Positions 52,905 through 62,583 of a DNA stretch of 64,000 bases are shown piece by piece (the first letter of the stretch is position 1; every line of letters starts with the position of its first letter). The stretch is from Allobosea psychrotolerans (lineage in GTDB: Bacteria; Pseudomonadota; Alphaproteobacteria; Rhizobiales; Beijerinckiaceae): NCBI RefSeq assembly GCF_002917105.1, contig NZ_PQFZ01000010.1, positions 62,001 to 126,000 on the forward strand, given 5' to 3'. A model generated the notes under the pieces. The model did not search any database and was not told the origin of the DNA. It saw only the letters and a program-made list of their open reading frames with translations. Both the position numbers and the translations under genes were made by a program.

Positions 52905-53728
52905 AGCCCGCGGCTTTCGACTATATCCGTGCCGGCGACCTGTCCGAGGCGCTCGACGCGCTCGCCCGGCATGGATCGGATGCCCGCATCATCGCCGGCG
53001 GCCAATCGCTGCTGCCGATGCTCAACATGCGGCTGGCCAAGCCCACCGTGCTGATCGACGTGATGGCCATCCCCGGGCTGGACAAGGTTCGGCGCGCGGG
53101 CGATGCCATCATCGTGCCCGCCGGCGTGCGGCAGGCCGCATTGATGCGCCGGCCCGAGCTCAGCGCCGAACAGCCGCTGCTGGCGGCCGCGCTGCCCTGG
53201 CTCGGCCATTACCAGACGCGGGCGCGCGGCACCGTCTGCGGTTCGGCCGCCCATGCCGATCCGAGCGCCGAGATCCCGCTTTGCCTCGTGGCGCTCGACG
53301 GCGAGATCAGGCTGCGCTCGCGCAGGAAAAGCCGAACCGTGAAAGCCGGCGATTTCTTTGCCGGCATGATGGTGACCGACAAGGCCGACGACGAGCTGAT
53401 CGAAGCGGTCGTCTTCCCGGTCGCCAGACCCGGAACCGGCCATGCCTTCAAGGAGGTCGCGCGCCGCCACGGCGATTTCGCCATCGTCGGCTGTGCGGCG
53501 GTGGTGACGGCGGATGCGATTCACCTCGCCGTCGCGGGCGTCGCCGACAAGCCGGAGCGCCGCAGCTTTCCCTTGCTGGACGGATCGGCCCTGTCGGACG
53601 CGCTCAACGCCTTCGCCTGGGATCTCGACGCACGCGACGATTTCCACGCGACCGCCCGGCTGCGCCGCGACCTGGTGCGCTCGCTCGGCCGCGACACGAT
53701 AGCGGAGGCCCTGTCATGCCGCGCCTGA
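52901..53728 (+). CDS. Molybdenum hydroxylase FAD-binding medium subunit
   Basis: 275 aa, normal for CoxM/XdhB-type subunits. FAD loop ARIIAGGQSLLPMLNMRLAKP (about 28-48) and the second contact ARGTVCGSAAHADPSAEIPLCLVAL (the usual GTIGGxxxxxDPxxE). The C-terminal domain has FAIVGCAAVVTAD. It passes electrons from the Fe-S subunit to an acceptor. ATGA overlap upstream; the stop overlaps the 2Fe-2S gene by 13 bases. Confidence 0.92.
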   Translation: MKPAAFDYIRAGDLSEALDALARHGSDARIIAGGQSLLPMLNMRLAKPTVLIDVMAIPGLDKVRRAGDAIIVPAGVRQAALMRRPELSAEQPLLAAALPWLGHYQTRARGTVCGSAAHADPSAEIPLCLVALDGEIRLRSRRKSRTVKAGDFFAGMMVTDKADDELIEAVVFPVARPGTGHAFKEVARRHGDFAIVGCAAVVTADAIHLAVAGVADKPERRSFPLLDGSALSDALNAFAWDLDARDDFHATARLRRDLVRSLGRDTIAEALSCRA

Positions 53729-54240
53729 GCGCCACGGCGCGCCACCGCGTCGCCTTCACCCTGAACGGCAGACCGGTTTCGCTGGAGGCCGAGCCGCGCC
53801 TGCTCGCGACCGATGCGCTGCGTCATGGCCTTGGCGCCACCGGGACCCATGTCGGCTGCGAACACGGCGTCTGCGGGGCCTGCACCATCCAGATCGACGG
53901 TGCGCCCGCGCGGGCCTGCCTGACGCTGGCGGTGCAGCTCGAAGGCCGCGATGTCAGGACGGTGGAAGGTCTGAGCCCCGCTGCCGACAGGCTGTCGGTG
54001 ATGCAGGCCGCCTTCCGCCGCCACCACGCTCTGCAATGCGGCTTCTGCACCGCCGGCATCCTGATCTCGCTCGACGCTTTCCTGCGCGAGCAGCCTCATC
54101 CGACCGAGGATGAGCTGCGCGAGGTCGTTGGCGGCCATCTCTGCCGCTGCACCGGCTACACGCCGATCATCCGGGCCGCGCTCGAAGCCGCCGCCCAGTT
54201 GCTGGATGCGCCACCTCTCCCGGAACCTGCCCATGTTTGA
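53716..54240 (+). CDS. Molybdenum hydroxylase 2Fe-2S small subunit
   Basis: 174 aa from the ATG at 53716. First cluster: GCEHGVCGACTIQIDGAPARAC (plant-ferredoxin type). Second cluster: QCGFCTAGI and HLCRCTGYTPII. Length and order are those of CoxS/XdhC. It overlaps the medium-subunit gene by 13 bases and the CoA-ligase gene by eight, so all four are one transcript. Confidence 0.93.
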   Translation: MPRLSATARHRVAFTLNGRPVSLEAEPRLLATDALRHGLGATGTHVGCEHGVCGACTIQIDGAPARACLTLAVQLEGRDVRTVEGLSPAADRLSVMQAAFRRHHALQCGFCTAGILISLDAFLREQPHPTEDELREVVGGHLCRCTGYTPIIRAALEAAAQLLDAPPLPEPAHV

Positions 54241-55771
54241 TCTCGGCACCAGCTTCATGGCCAGCGTCGCGCGCGATCCCGATGCGCTCGCGATCGTCGA
54301 TGGCGATGTCCGGCTGAGCTATGCGCAATGGCTCGTGCGGATCTCGTCGCTGGTCGCAGCCTTCGACGCCATGGGCCTCAAGGCCGGCGAGCATCTCGTC
54401 ACCGTGCTGCAGAACCGCTGGGAGGCTGCGACCCTGCACTGGGCCTGCCAGTTCGCGGGCCTGACCATCGTACCGATCAACTGGCGCGCCAAAGCCGACG
54501 AGATCGATTTCGTCATCGAGAATTGCGGCGCCCGTGCGATCGCGTTCGAGGCCGTCGCCGGGTCGGCGATCGGCGGGAGCCGGCTCGGCTCATCCATTCC
54601 GCGCATCGCTGTGGGTGCCGATGCGGGCCAGGCCGAGCAGAGCTTCGCCGAGATGGTGGCGGAGCCTGCCGCCACGGCCGTTCCGCGCGTCGCTGCCGAT
54701 GCCTGGTCGCTGATGCTCTACACCTCCGGGACCACGGCCAAGCCGAAAGGCGTGCCGCGCCGGCACCGGGCCGAGCGCATGGCGGGCCTCGCCCATGTCG
54801 CCCAGAACCTCTATGCGAACGGCGAACGCACGCTCGGCGTCATGCCGCTCTATCACACCATGGGCGTGCGCTCGCTCATCGCCATGTCGCTGATCGGCGG
54901 CGTCTTCGTCTGCCTGCCGCGCTTCGATGTCGGCCAGGCGCTGGCGCTGATCGAGGCCGAGGCGATCACCAATCTCTACCTTGTGCCGACGCTTTACCAC
55001 GACGTCGTCCACCATCCGCGCTTCGCACAGACTGACGTGACCAGCGTGCGCAAGCTCGGCTTCGCCGGCGCGCCGATGACCGACGGGCTGCTCGCCAAGC
55101 TGACCGAGGCCTTTTCCCCGGAGCTCTTCGTCAATCACTACGGCTCTTCGGAAATCTACACCTTCACGATCAACCAGAAGGCCGCCGACAAGCCGGGTTG
55201 CGCCGGCAGGGCCGGGCTGAACCAGCTCATCCGCGTGGTGAAGCTCGGCGCGGCCTCGGCGCATGAGCTTGCGGTTGCCGGCGAAGAGGGCGAGATCGTC
55301 GCGCTGGCGGCCAGCGACGAGGCCTTCGAGGGCTACTGGAAGCGCCCCGAGGCAGACGCCAAATCCCTGCGCGACGGGTGGTACTTCACCGGCGACACCG
55401 GCTATTTCGACGGCGACGGCGACCTTTACGTCTCGGGCCGCGTCGATGACATGATCATCACCGGCGGCGAGAACGTCTCCCCGGTCGAGATCGAAAGCTG
55501 CCTCTCGCTGCATCCGGGCGTGTCCGAGGTCGCCGTCGTCGGCCTGCCCGACGAACGCTGGGGCAAGATCGTCGTCGCCTTCGTCCAGCGCGCGGGCCCG
55601 GTCACCGCCGATGAACTCGACCAGCATTGCAAGACAGCCGGGCTCGCCAATTTCAAGCGCCCGCGCCGCTTCGAATTCATCAAGGCCATCCCGAAATCGC
55701 CCGTCGGCAAGCTGCTGCGCCGCCAACTCGTGGCCGGCGAGTACGAACCCGACCAGCCCGCCATCGCCTGA
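54233..55771 (+). CDS. AMP-binding CoA ligase (aromatic/alicyclic acid type)
   Basis: 512 aa from the ATG at 54233, which overlaps the small-subunit gene. Motifs: LYTSGTTAKPKGVP (P-loop, Ala for the usual Gly), MPLYHTMGVRSLI, YGSSEIYTF (A5), WYFTGDTGYFD (A7), SGRVDDMIITGGENVSPVEIE and the catalytic lysine in SPVGKLLRRQL (about 495). MPLYHTMG and GENVSP recall 4-chlorobenzoate, benzoate and cyclohexanecarboxylate ligases. It activates the acid that the Liv transporter brings in. Its stop codon shares one base with an ATG at 55771. Confidence 0.9.
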   Translation: MFDLGTSFMASVARDPDALAIVDGDVRLSYAQWLVRISSLVAAFDAMGLKAGEHLVTVLQNRWEAATLHWACQFAGLTIVPINWRAKADEIDFVIENCGARAIAFEAVAGSAIGGSRLGSSIPRIAVGADAGQAEQSFAEMVAEPAATAVPRVAADAWSLMLYTSGTTAKPKGVPRRHRAERMAGLAHVAQNLYANGERTLGVMPLYHTMGVRSLIAMSLIGGVFVCLPRFDVGQALALIEAEAITNLYLVPTLYHDVVHHPRFAQTDVTSVRKLGFAGAPMTDGLLAKLTEAFSPELFVNHYGSSEIYTFTINQKAADKPGCAGRAGLNQLIRVVKLGAASAHELAVAGEEGEIVALAASDEAFEGYWKRPEADAKSLRDGWYFTGDTGYFDGDGDLYVSGRVDDMIITGGENVSPVEIESCLSLHPGVSEVAVVGLPDERWGKIVVAFVQRAGPVTADELDQHCKTAGLANFKRPRRFEFIKAIPKSPVGKLLRRQLVAGEYEPDQPAIA

Positions 55772-55809
55772 TGACCGTCTCCCTTCACAACGAGCGAAAG
55801 ACCAACCCT

Positions 55810-56613
55810 ATGAACGCCCCGACCCCGCTTCATCCCGCCTTGGCCGATCTGGACGGCTTCAGCGTCGAGATCGATGCCGCCCGCGAGCGCGCCGACATCA
55901 TCCTCGGCCGCCCGCCGATGAACGTCATCTCGATGCCGCAGCGCGACCAGTTGCGGAAGGTGTTCGAGGCGCTGGACGAGGACGATCGCGTCCGCGTCAT
56001 CGTGCTGCGCGCCATCGGCGAGAACTTCTCCTCCGGCGGCTATATCAAGGGCTTTCTCGAAGCCTCGCCCGAACATGTCTCCAGGCTCGCCTGGAACATC
56101 GCCGCCCCGGCGCGCTGCACCAAGCCGGTGATCGTCGCCAATCGCGGCTATGCCTTCGGCGTCGGCTTCGAGATCTCGCTCGCCTGCGATTTCCGCATCG
56201 TCTCGGAGACCTGCCAATACGCACTGCCCGAGCAGAAACTCGGCCAGATTCCAGGCTCCGGCGGCTCCGCCCGGCTGCAGAAGATGGTGGGCATCACCCG
56301 GACCAAGGACATCGTGATGCGCTCGAAGCGCATCTCCGGGCGGCAGGCCTATGACTGGGGCGTCGCCACCGAATGCGTGCCCGACGCCGAGCTGGAAGCG
56401 GCGACCGACCGGCTGGTCGACGAGCTGCGCGGCTTCTCGCCGATCGCCCAGCGCACCGCCAAGAAGCTGCTCAACGACACCGAGGATTCGACGCTCGCCA
56501 TCGCCATCGAACTGGAGGGGCATTGCTACAGCCGCCTGCGCCAGTCCGACGACTTCCGCGAGGGTGTCGAGGCCTTCCACGCCAAGCGCGCCCCGAAATT
56601 CAGCGGGCGTTGA
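55810..56613 (+). CDS. Enoyl-CoA hydratase/isomerase (crotonase family)
   Basis: 267 aa from the ATG at 55810; an ATG at 55771 (TGATG with the ligase stop) would add 13 residues. Crotonase marks: ILGRPPMNVIS, the oxyanion-hole segment GENFSSGGYIKGF, RGYAFGVGFEISLACDF, and PEQKLGQIPGSGGSARLQKMVG. Both positions that are glutamates in enoyl-CoA hydratases (in GFEISLACD and LPEQKLG) are kept, so hydration or ring hydrolysis is possible. Substrate is probably the CoA ester made by the preceding ligase. Confidence 0.88.
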   Translation: MNAPTPLHPALADLDGFSVEIDAARERADIILGRPPMNVISMPQRDQLRKVFEALDEDDRVRVIVLRAIGENFSSGGYIKGFLEASPEHVSRLAWNIAAPARCTKPVIVANRGYAFGVGFEISLACDFRIVSETCQYALPEQKLGQIPGSGGSARLQKMVGITRTKDIVMRSKRISGRQAYDWGVATECVPDAELEAATDRLVDELRGFSPIAQRTAKKLLNDTEDSTLAIAIELEGHCYSRLRQSDDFREGVEAFHAKRAPKFSGR

Positions 56614-56695
56614 GCCCATCCGCGCGGCGAAGGACACGCCGCGCGGCCGCCTGAAGCTGTCCAGCCAGAACAAGACAAACCTGAGGGAGACGACC

Positions 56696-57877
56696 ATGAA
56701 GACCGCAGCCATCACGATGTTCGCCGCCGGCCTGCTTGCCGCGACAGCCCTGAGCGGGAGTGCATTCGCCCAGTCGGGCCCGATCAAGATCGGCGTCGTC
56801 ACGCCGCTCTCGGGCACCTACACGCCGATCGGCCAGCAGGTCCGCTGGGGGCTCGAGCTCGCAGCCAAGGAAATCAATGCAGCCGGCGGCATCGCCGGGC
56901 GGCAGGTCAATCTGCTGTTCGAGGACGAGGAGGCGAACCCGTCGGTTGCCGTGCAGAAGGCCGAGAAGCTGTTCCAGGTCGAAAAGGTCGACTTCCTGAC
57001 CGGCACCGTCAATTCCGGCTCGACGCTCGCCGTCGCCCAGCTCGCCGAGCGCAATGCCAAGTTGGCGGCGACGACGGTCTCCTTCGCCGACTCGATCACC
57101 ACAGACAAATGCTCGCCCAACATGTTCCGGGTGAACGCGCGTGCCGAGCAGCAATCGGTCGCGCTCGCGGCATGGCTCGCCAAGGAGAAGCCCAAGGCCA
57201 AGGTCTACTATCTCGGGCCCGACTACGAGATGGGTCGCTCAACCGTCGCCGCGTTCAAGTCGAGCGCTGAGAAGGGCGGGGCGCAGAGCGGTGGCGAGGT
57301 CTTCGCGCCGCTCGATTCCAAGGATTACACGCAGTATTTCGGCCAGATTCGCGCGACCCGCCCGCAGGTGCTCTACACCTCCGTCGCCGGCAACGACACG
57401 GTGCGCCTGCTGACGCAATTGCAGGATTTCGGGCTGCTCTCGGGCCTGACCGTGGTGGGCGCATCCGGCACCGTGACCTCGCAGAACATCACGGCGATCG
57501 GCGCCGCCGCGGAGGGCTTCGCCACCGGCGTCGGCTATTCCCCGCAGATCGACAGCCCCGCGAACAAGACCTTCGTCGCGGCCTTCCGCGCCGCCAACAA
57601 GACCGATCCCGATCTCTATGGCGCCGACAGCTATGGCCTGCTCTTCGCCTACAAGGCAGCCGTCGAGAAGGCGGGCTCGACCGAGACCGACAAGGTGCGC
57701 GAGGCCTTGCGCGGGCTGAGCTGGCAGACGCCGCAGGGCACCAAGACCATCCGCGCCGGCGACCACCAGGCCATGCAGCCGATGTATGTGGTGCGCGTGA
57801 CCAAGGGCAAGTTCGACATCATCGACAACGTCTCCTCGGAAAACGCCATCGGCCCCGACGCCTGCACGCGGTTCTGA
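56696..57877 (+). CDS. livK: ABC substrate-binding protein (LivK type) of the second Liv system
   Basis: 393 aa, GAGGGAG seven bases before the ATG. Sec leader (ITMFAAGLLAATALSGSAFAQ). Mature part IKIGVVTPLSGTYTPIGQQVRWGLELAAKEINAAGGIAGRQV and the middle LFQVEKVDFLTGTVNSGSTLAVAQ fit Peripla_BP_6. Related proteins bind aromatic acids such as benzoate derivatives or p-coumarate as well as amino acids. A GC-rich hairpin follows at 57893. Confidence 0.9.
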   Translation: MKTAAITMFAAGLLAATALSGSAFAQSGPIKIGVVTPLSGTYTPIGQQVRWGLELAAKEINAAGGIAGRQVNLLFEDEEANPSVAVQKAEKLFQVEKVDFLTGTVNSGSTLAVAQLAERNAKLAATTVSFADSITTDKCSPNMFRVNARAEQQSVALAAWLAKEKPKAKVYYLGPDYEMGRSTVAAFKSSAEKGGAQSGGEVFAPLDSKDYTQYFGQIRATRPQVLYTSVAGNDTVRLLTQLQDFGLLSGLTVVGASGTVTSQNITAIGAAAEGFATGVGYSPQIDSPANKTFVAAFRAANKTDPDLYGADSYGLLFAYKAAVEKAGSTETDKVREALRGLSWQTPQGTKTIRAGDHQAMQPMYVVRVTKGKFDIIDNVSSENAIGPDACTRF

Positions 57878-57892
57878 GCCGCCACGGCACGC

Positions 57893-57915
57893 CCCCTCCC
57901 CCTCATGGGGAGGGG
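57893..57915. promoter_or_regulatory. Perfect GC-rich stem-loop between livK and livH
   Basis: CCCCTCCCC-CTCAT-GGGGAGGGG, a 9-bp stem, in the 69-base gap between the binding-protein and permease genes. No T-run follows. Such hairpins often protect the upstream mRNA so that more binding protein than permease is made. Confidence 0.55.
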
Positions 57916-57946
57916 AGCGCGCTTTGCCCTACATCGAGGCTTCGCC

Positions 57947-58837
57947 ATGACCCCCGTCGACTATCTTCAATTCGTCCTTGCCCCGCAGGTCGTGAACGGG
58001 CTCGCGCTCGGGGTCGCGGTCGTGCTGGTGGCGCTGGGGCTGACCATCATCTTCGGCATGCTCGACGTCATCAACATGAGCCATGGCGAGTTCTACGCGA
58101 TCGGCGCCTATGCGGCGCTGGCACTCGGCGCGGCCGGCATCGGCTTCTGGTTCCTGCTGGTGCTCGTGCCCATCCTGATGATCCCGCTCGGCATGGCCGT
58201 GGAACGGCTGCTGATCCGGCCGGTCTTCGACACCCGGGACCGCCACGTCACCACCCTGCTCGTCACCTTCGGCCTCGGCCTCATCGTCGAGGACGTGCTG
58301 AAGATCGTCTTCGGCGCCAACACCCAGCGCCCGCCGACCCCGATCCCCGGCGCGACCGAGATCCTCGGCATCATCCTGCCGAACTACCGGATCTTCCTCA
58401 TTCTGGTCGGCGCGGCGATCGTGCTCGGCGTGGCCTTTGTCGTCTACAAGACGCGGCTGGGGGCGATGGTCCGCGCCGCGGCCTTCGACCGCAACATGGC
58501 GGCATCGCTCGGCGTGCCGGTCTCGCTGGTCTATGCCGGCACCTTCGCCTTCGGCGTCAGCCTTGCCGGGCTCGCCGGCGTGCTGCTCGCGCCGATCTAT
58601 TCGGTCTTCCCGACCATGGGGCGCGACTTCATCCTGCTTGCCTTCACGGTCGTCATCGTCGGCGGCATGGGCTCGATCTGGGGCGCGGTCGTCGCCGGCC
58701 TGCTGCTGACGCAGGTCCAGGCGCTGGCAAGCCTCGTGATCTCGCCGGTCTGGACCGATCCGATCGTGTTCGGGACCATGGTCGCCTTTCTGGTTTTCCG
58801 CCCGCAGGGCCTGTTCGGGAGGCTCGGCCATGCATGA
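57947..58837 (+). CDS. livH: Liv-type ABC permease (LivH-like), second system
   Basis: 296 aa from the ATG at 57947. VNGLALGVAVVLVALGLTIIFGMLDVINMSHGEFYAIGAYAAL is the LivH hallmark. FDTRDRHVTTLLVTFGLGLIVEDVLKIVFGANTQR and the coupling loop GAMVRAAAFDRNMAASLGVPVSLVY are present. Overlaps livM by eight bases. Confidence 0.92.
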   Translation: MTPVDYLQFVLAPQVVNGLALGVAVVLVALGLTIIFGMLDVINMSHGEFYAIGAYAALALGAAGIGFWFLLVLVPILMIPLGMAVERLLIRPVFDTRDRHVTTLLVTFGLGLIVEDVLKIVFGANTQRPPTPIPGATEILGIILPNYRIFLILVGAAIVLGVAFVVYKTRLGAMVRAAAFDRNMAASLGVPVSLVYAGTFAFGVSLAGLAGVLLAPIYSVFPTMGRDFILLAFTVVIVGGMGSIWGAVVAGLLLTQVQALASLVISPVWTDPIVFGTMVAFLVFRPQGLFGRLGHA

Positions 58838-59885
58838 CCGGCTGACGCAATCCATGCGCGCGAGCCATCTGCTCGCGCTGCTCTTCGTCCTCGCCGCGCT
58901 CGGCCTTGCGGCCATGGGCGCCGCAACCGGCGACACTTTCTATCTGCGGCTCGGCACGGAGGCGCTGATCTTCGCGGGGCTCGCCCTGTCCGTCGATCTG
59001 CTGCTCGGCTATTCCGGCGCGCTCTCGCTCGGCCAGGCGCTCTATTTCGGCATCGGCGCCTATGTCTCGGCTCTGACGCTGATGAAGCTGCCCTCCTTCT
59101 GGCTCGCCATGGCCGCAGCCTTCCTGGCGACGCTGATCGCCTCCATCATCGGTGGACTGATCGCCAACCGGGTGCGCGGCGTCTATTTCGCGCTGATCAC
59201 CTTCGGCCTTGCCCAGGTCATGGCCAAGGTCGTCTACAACACCCGCGAACTGGGCGCCTCCGACGGGATGATCGGCATCCCGGTGATCGAGATCGGCTTC
59301 GGGCCGTTCTCCGTCTCGGCGGGCAGTCCCGTCGGCTTCTTCCTGATCGTGCTTGCCGTGATCATGGGGCTCTATGCGCTGACCGCCTATCTGCTCGATA
59401 CGCCGTTCGGGCGCGTCCTCACCGCGCTGAAGGCAAACGAGAAGCGCGTGCCCTTCCTCGGTTACTCGGTCTGGCGCGCGCGCATGGCCGCCTATGTGCT
59501 GGCCGGCGTGATCGCGGGGCTGTCGGGGGCGCTTTATCCGATGCTGCGCGGCTTCGTCTCGCCGGAGCTGATGTTCTTCGCGACATCCGGCAATGCGGTG
59601 ATCTCGGTGGTGCTCGGCGGCGTCGGCACGCTGATCGGCGCGATCTACGGATCGGTCCTGCTCGTCATCCTCAAATCGATCATCGGCAGCTGGACCGAGC
59701 ACCACCTCATCGTCATCGGCCTGCTCTTCATGCTGTGCGTGATGTTCCTGCCCAGGGGGCTGGTGGGCGTGGTGCGTCCCGCCATCGAGACCTGGCTCTC
59801 GCGCCGGCGCCCTGCCCCCGTCGCGGCGGCGGACCCCGCCGACCTGCCCGCGATCATCGCCGAAACCGCGAGGACCTCCCGATGA
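58830..59885 (+). CDS. livM: Liv-type ABC permease (LivM-like), second system
   Basis: 351 aa. LALSVDLLLGYSGALSLGQALYFGIGAYVSALTL and the coupling loop FGRVLTALKANEKRVPFLGYSVWRARMAAYVL mark LivM. A short charged C-terminal tail (SRRRPAPVAAADPADLP) follows the last span. Four-base overlap with livG. Confidence 0.92.
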   Translation: MHDRLTQSMRASHLLALLFVLAALGLAAMGAATGDTFYLRLGTEALIFAGLALSVDLLLGYSGALSLGQALYFGIGAYVSALTLMKLPSFWLAMAAAFLATLIASIIGGLIANRVRGVYFALITFGLAQVMAKVVYNTRELGASDGMIGIPVIEIGFGPFSVSAGSPVGFFLIVLAVIMGLYALTAYLLDTPFGRVLTALKANEKRVPFLGYSVWRARMAAYVLAGVIAGLSGALYPMLRGFVSPELMFFATSGNAVISVVLGGVGTLIGAIYGSVLLVILKSIIGSWTEHHLIVIGLLFMLCVMFLPRGLVGVVRPAIETWLSRRRPAPVAAADPADLPAIIAETARTSR

Positions 59886-60622
59886 AGCCGGTTCTCGATA
59901 TCCGCGACCTCGGCATCTCCTTCGGCGGCCTCAAGGCGGTCGATCAGGTCAGCTTCCAGGCGCAGCGCCACAGGATCACGACCGTGATCGGCCCCAACGG
60001 CGCCGGCAAATCGACTTTGTTCAACCTGATCAGCGGGGCGCTCAAGCCCCATCGCGGCCAGGTCCTGATCGACGGCGTCGACATGACGGGCGCCGCACCC
60101 GAGCGCACCAAGGCGGCCGGGCTTTCGCGCTCCTTCCAGATCACCAGCCTGTTTCCGGAGCTCACCGTCGCGGAGAACCTCAGGCTGGCGGCGCAGGTGC
60201 TGGAGCCGACCGGGCGCGCCTTTCTGCCTGTCGGCCGCTCGACGCAGGCGCTGGCCAGGACCGGCCAGATGCTGGAGCGCTTCCAGCTCGCCCATAAGCG
60301 CGACGATCTCGCCGGCAACCTCTCTCATGGCGACCAGCGCCGGCTCGAGATCGCGGTCTGCCTCGCCTCGGAACCGAAGATCCTGCTGCTCGACGAGCCG
60401 ACGCAGGGCATGAGCCATGGCGACACGGCGCAGACGGCCAGGCTCGTGCGCAGCCTGACCGACGACGTCACCATACTCCTGATCGAGCACGATATCGGCC
60501 TCGTCATGGACTTGTCGGACCATGTCGTGGTCATGCATCAGGGCCGCAAGCTGGCCGAAGGCCCACCCGATCTGGTGCGGGCCGATCCTGCCGTCCAGGC
60601 CGCCTATTTCGGACATGCTTGA
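59882..60622 (+). CDS. livG: Liv-type ABC ATPase (LivG-like), second system
   Basis: 246 aa from the ATG at 59882. Walker A GPNGAGKS, FQITSLFPELTVAENLRLAAQ (Q-loop), Walker B ILLLDEPTQGMSH, switch LIEHDIGL. The signature is LSHGDQRRLEI in place of LSGGQ, a known variant in Liv ATPases linked to aromatic-compound transporters. Four-base overlap with livM fixes the start. Confidence 0.92.
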   Translation: MKPVLDIRDLGISFGGLKAVDQVSFQAQRHRITTVIGPNGAGKSTLFNLISGALKPHRGQVLIDGVDMTGAAPERTKAAGLSRSFQITSLFPELTVAENLRLAAQVLEPTGRAFLPVGRSTQALARTGQMLERFQLAHKRDDLAGNLSHGDQRRLEIAVCLASEPKILLLDEPTQGMSHGDTAQTARLVRSLTDDVTILLIEHDIGLVMDLSDHVVVMHQGRKLAEGPPDLVRADPAVQAAYFGHA

Positions 60623-60632
60623 GGAACCGGCC

Positions 60633-61338
<706 letters not shown>

Positions 61339-61340
<2 letters not shown>

Positions 61341-61393
61341 AGCCTATTCGAGCGAAGTGGGCACCGGTTCGCGTGAAGACGATGCGATAAAGC
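61339..61393. repeat. Dispersed intergenic repeat, copy C
   Basis: CTAGAGCCTATTCGAGCGAAGTGGG then ACCGGTTCGCGTGAAGA, the same core as near 7600 and 16650. The left CTAG holds the livF stop. It marks the border between the catabolic operon and the accessory minus-strand genes; the next 160 bases show no other feature. Confidence 0.7.
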
Positions 61394-61552
61394 AGGAAGC
61401 GAGACTACGGCGACTGCCGGCTTCGAGAACAGGGCAAGCCCTATCGAAAAGGAGAAACGGGCGCTTCCCCCGGGAGACGTTGGATCGGATGGCTCAGGCC
61501 GGACGAGCGGCTCAGCGCGATGGTGCACGGCACCGGGATCCATCGCCGGTGC

Positions 61553-61828
61553 TCACGCGGCTCCCGCTGCTCTTGAGCGACGCTCGCGCGGGCTCGCAAC
61601 CGGCGCCTCGTCCGCGACGATCTCGGCGTCAGGCAAGCTCACACAGCACCTTTTGGCCACCACGGCCGCGACCTTGACCAGATCGACAGAGCCATCGACG
61701 ACAACAGCGCGGAGATCGTGATCGGCGTCGATCATGCTGCGCGCATCGCGACCGAGCTGCTTGGCCATCTCAAGATAGATCAACTGCCCGAGCCGTTGCA
61801 GTTCAGAATCGGAGAGTCCCTCACACAT
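61553..61828 (-). CDS. Small hypothetical protein (91 aa)
   Basis: From the ATG at 61828. The first 75 residues look like a real soluble domain: CEGLSDSELQRLGQLIYLE, DARSMIDADHDLRAVVVDG, VDLVKVAAVVAKRCCVSL with a Cys-Cys pair. The C-terminal tail is basic (RERRSRAAG). No family recognised. The open frame extends further upstream, but that part is proline/arginine-rich and looks non-coding. It is the last of four minus-strand genes that begin with the SIR2-like protein. Confidence 0.5.
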   Translation of the reverse strand: MCEGLSDSELQRLGQLIYLEMAKQLGRDARSMIDADHDLRAVVVDGSVDLVKVAAVVAKRCCVSLPDAEIVADEAPVASPRERRSRAAGAA

Positions 61829-61990
61829 CGCACACACCCGCCCACGGACGCGATGGCGCCCTCGGACGGTAGATGGTGGCCACGGGTCGGCTGCACCAGA
61901 GGCTGCGTCAGCAGGGCTGTTGGCTCGGCACTGCAGGCCGCGGCCGGCTCTGGCCGGCGGCAAGCCTAATCCACCCACACCGCAGCTAGC

Positions 61991-62212
61991 CTAAATCCAC
62001 TGACTGATTGTGCCAGGGCCGATCTGGTGCAGATCAAGTTCTGAATCGCTCAGGCGCCGCTGCAATTTGAAGACCGGATCTGGCGGCAAGCCCGAATGGG
62101 CAGCCAGGGCCTGGACCGCAGCGTCTTCCGAGTCCGCTTCGACAAAGAAGACCTGCTTCAAGGTCTGAGTGGTCGAGGTCACTTCGATCTGAAATGCTTT
62201 TATCAAACTCAT
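61991..62212 (-). CDS. Small hypothetical protein (73 aa)
   Basis: From the ATG at 62212, preceded by GGGGGACGGGA. The sequence has a beta-alpha-beta look: LIKAFQIEVTSTTQTLKQVFFVEADSEDAAVQALAAHSGL, then PDPVFKLQRRLSDSELDLHQI. Alternation of strands and a helix with ALAAH resembles small adaptor or inhibitor folds, but no family is claimed. The same GGGGACGGG precedes the next small gene upstream. Confidence 0.55.
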   Translation of the reverse strand: MSLIKAFQIEVTSTTQTLKQVFFVEADSEDAAVQALAAHSGLPPDPVFKLQRRLSDSELDLHQIGPGTISQWI

Positions 62213-62304
62213 TCCCGTCCCCCATCGCTGAGGGGGCGCGGTAGCACGGTCACCGGCGCCCGACCATCCGCGAGCGTGGGCAACACGCCTCGCTATAGCG
62301 CGCC

Positions 62305-62583
62305 TCAGCCCGTCAGGCTCCCGACAAAGACGGAGAGCGCTGAGAGTAGCGCGGTAATCCCGGACCACAGAGCGGCCCGCGCGTTGAGCCGCGCTCCTCG
62401 CTCTGCAGCCTGGAGTATGCCAACCGTCCAGCCGGCTTGGGCTTGCTGCTGATCTACGGGCTCGAACGGCCTAGTGCCTTGTGCCCATGTCGGAATGATC
62501 TGCACTCGGCTCGCGGCGAACCAGAGCCAGGCGGAAACGCATCCGGTGATGCATGTCAGCCCGGCCATGATGATTGCAACCAT
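62305..62583 (-). CDS. Small membrane protein with two transmembrane segments (92 aa)
   Basis: From the ATG at 62583, with AAGGGGACGGG upstream. Two hydrophobic segments: residues about 3-24 (IIMAGLTCITGCVSAWLWFA) and about 72-90 (LWSGITALLSALSVFVGSL). Between them is a soluble, Gln- and Ala-rich stretch (FEPVDQQQAQAGWTVGILQAAERGARLNARA). The next gene upstream, 63 bases away, is the SIR2-like gene, so the two may be co-expressed. Membrane partners of NAD-cleaving defence proteins are known, but function here is a guess. Confidence 0.6.
   Translation of the reverse strand: MVAIIMAGLTCITGCVSAWLWFAASRVQIIPTWAQGTRPFEPVDQQQAQAGWTVGILQAAERGARLNARAALWSGITALLSALSVFVGSLTG

Noticed and set aside
61553-61978. 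Longer version (141 aa) of the small hypothetical protein
   Set aside because: The first 50 residues are Arg/Pro/Ala/Gly-rich with no coding character; the ATG at 61828 begins the conserved-looking part.
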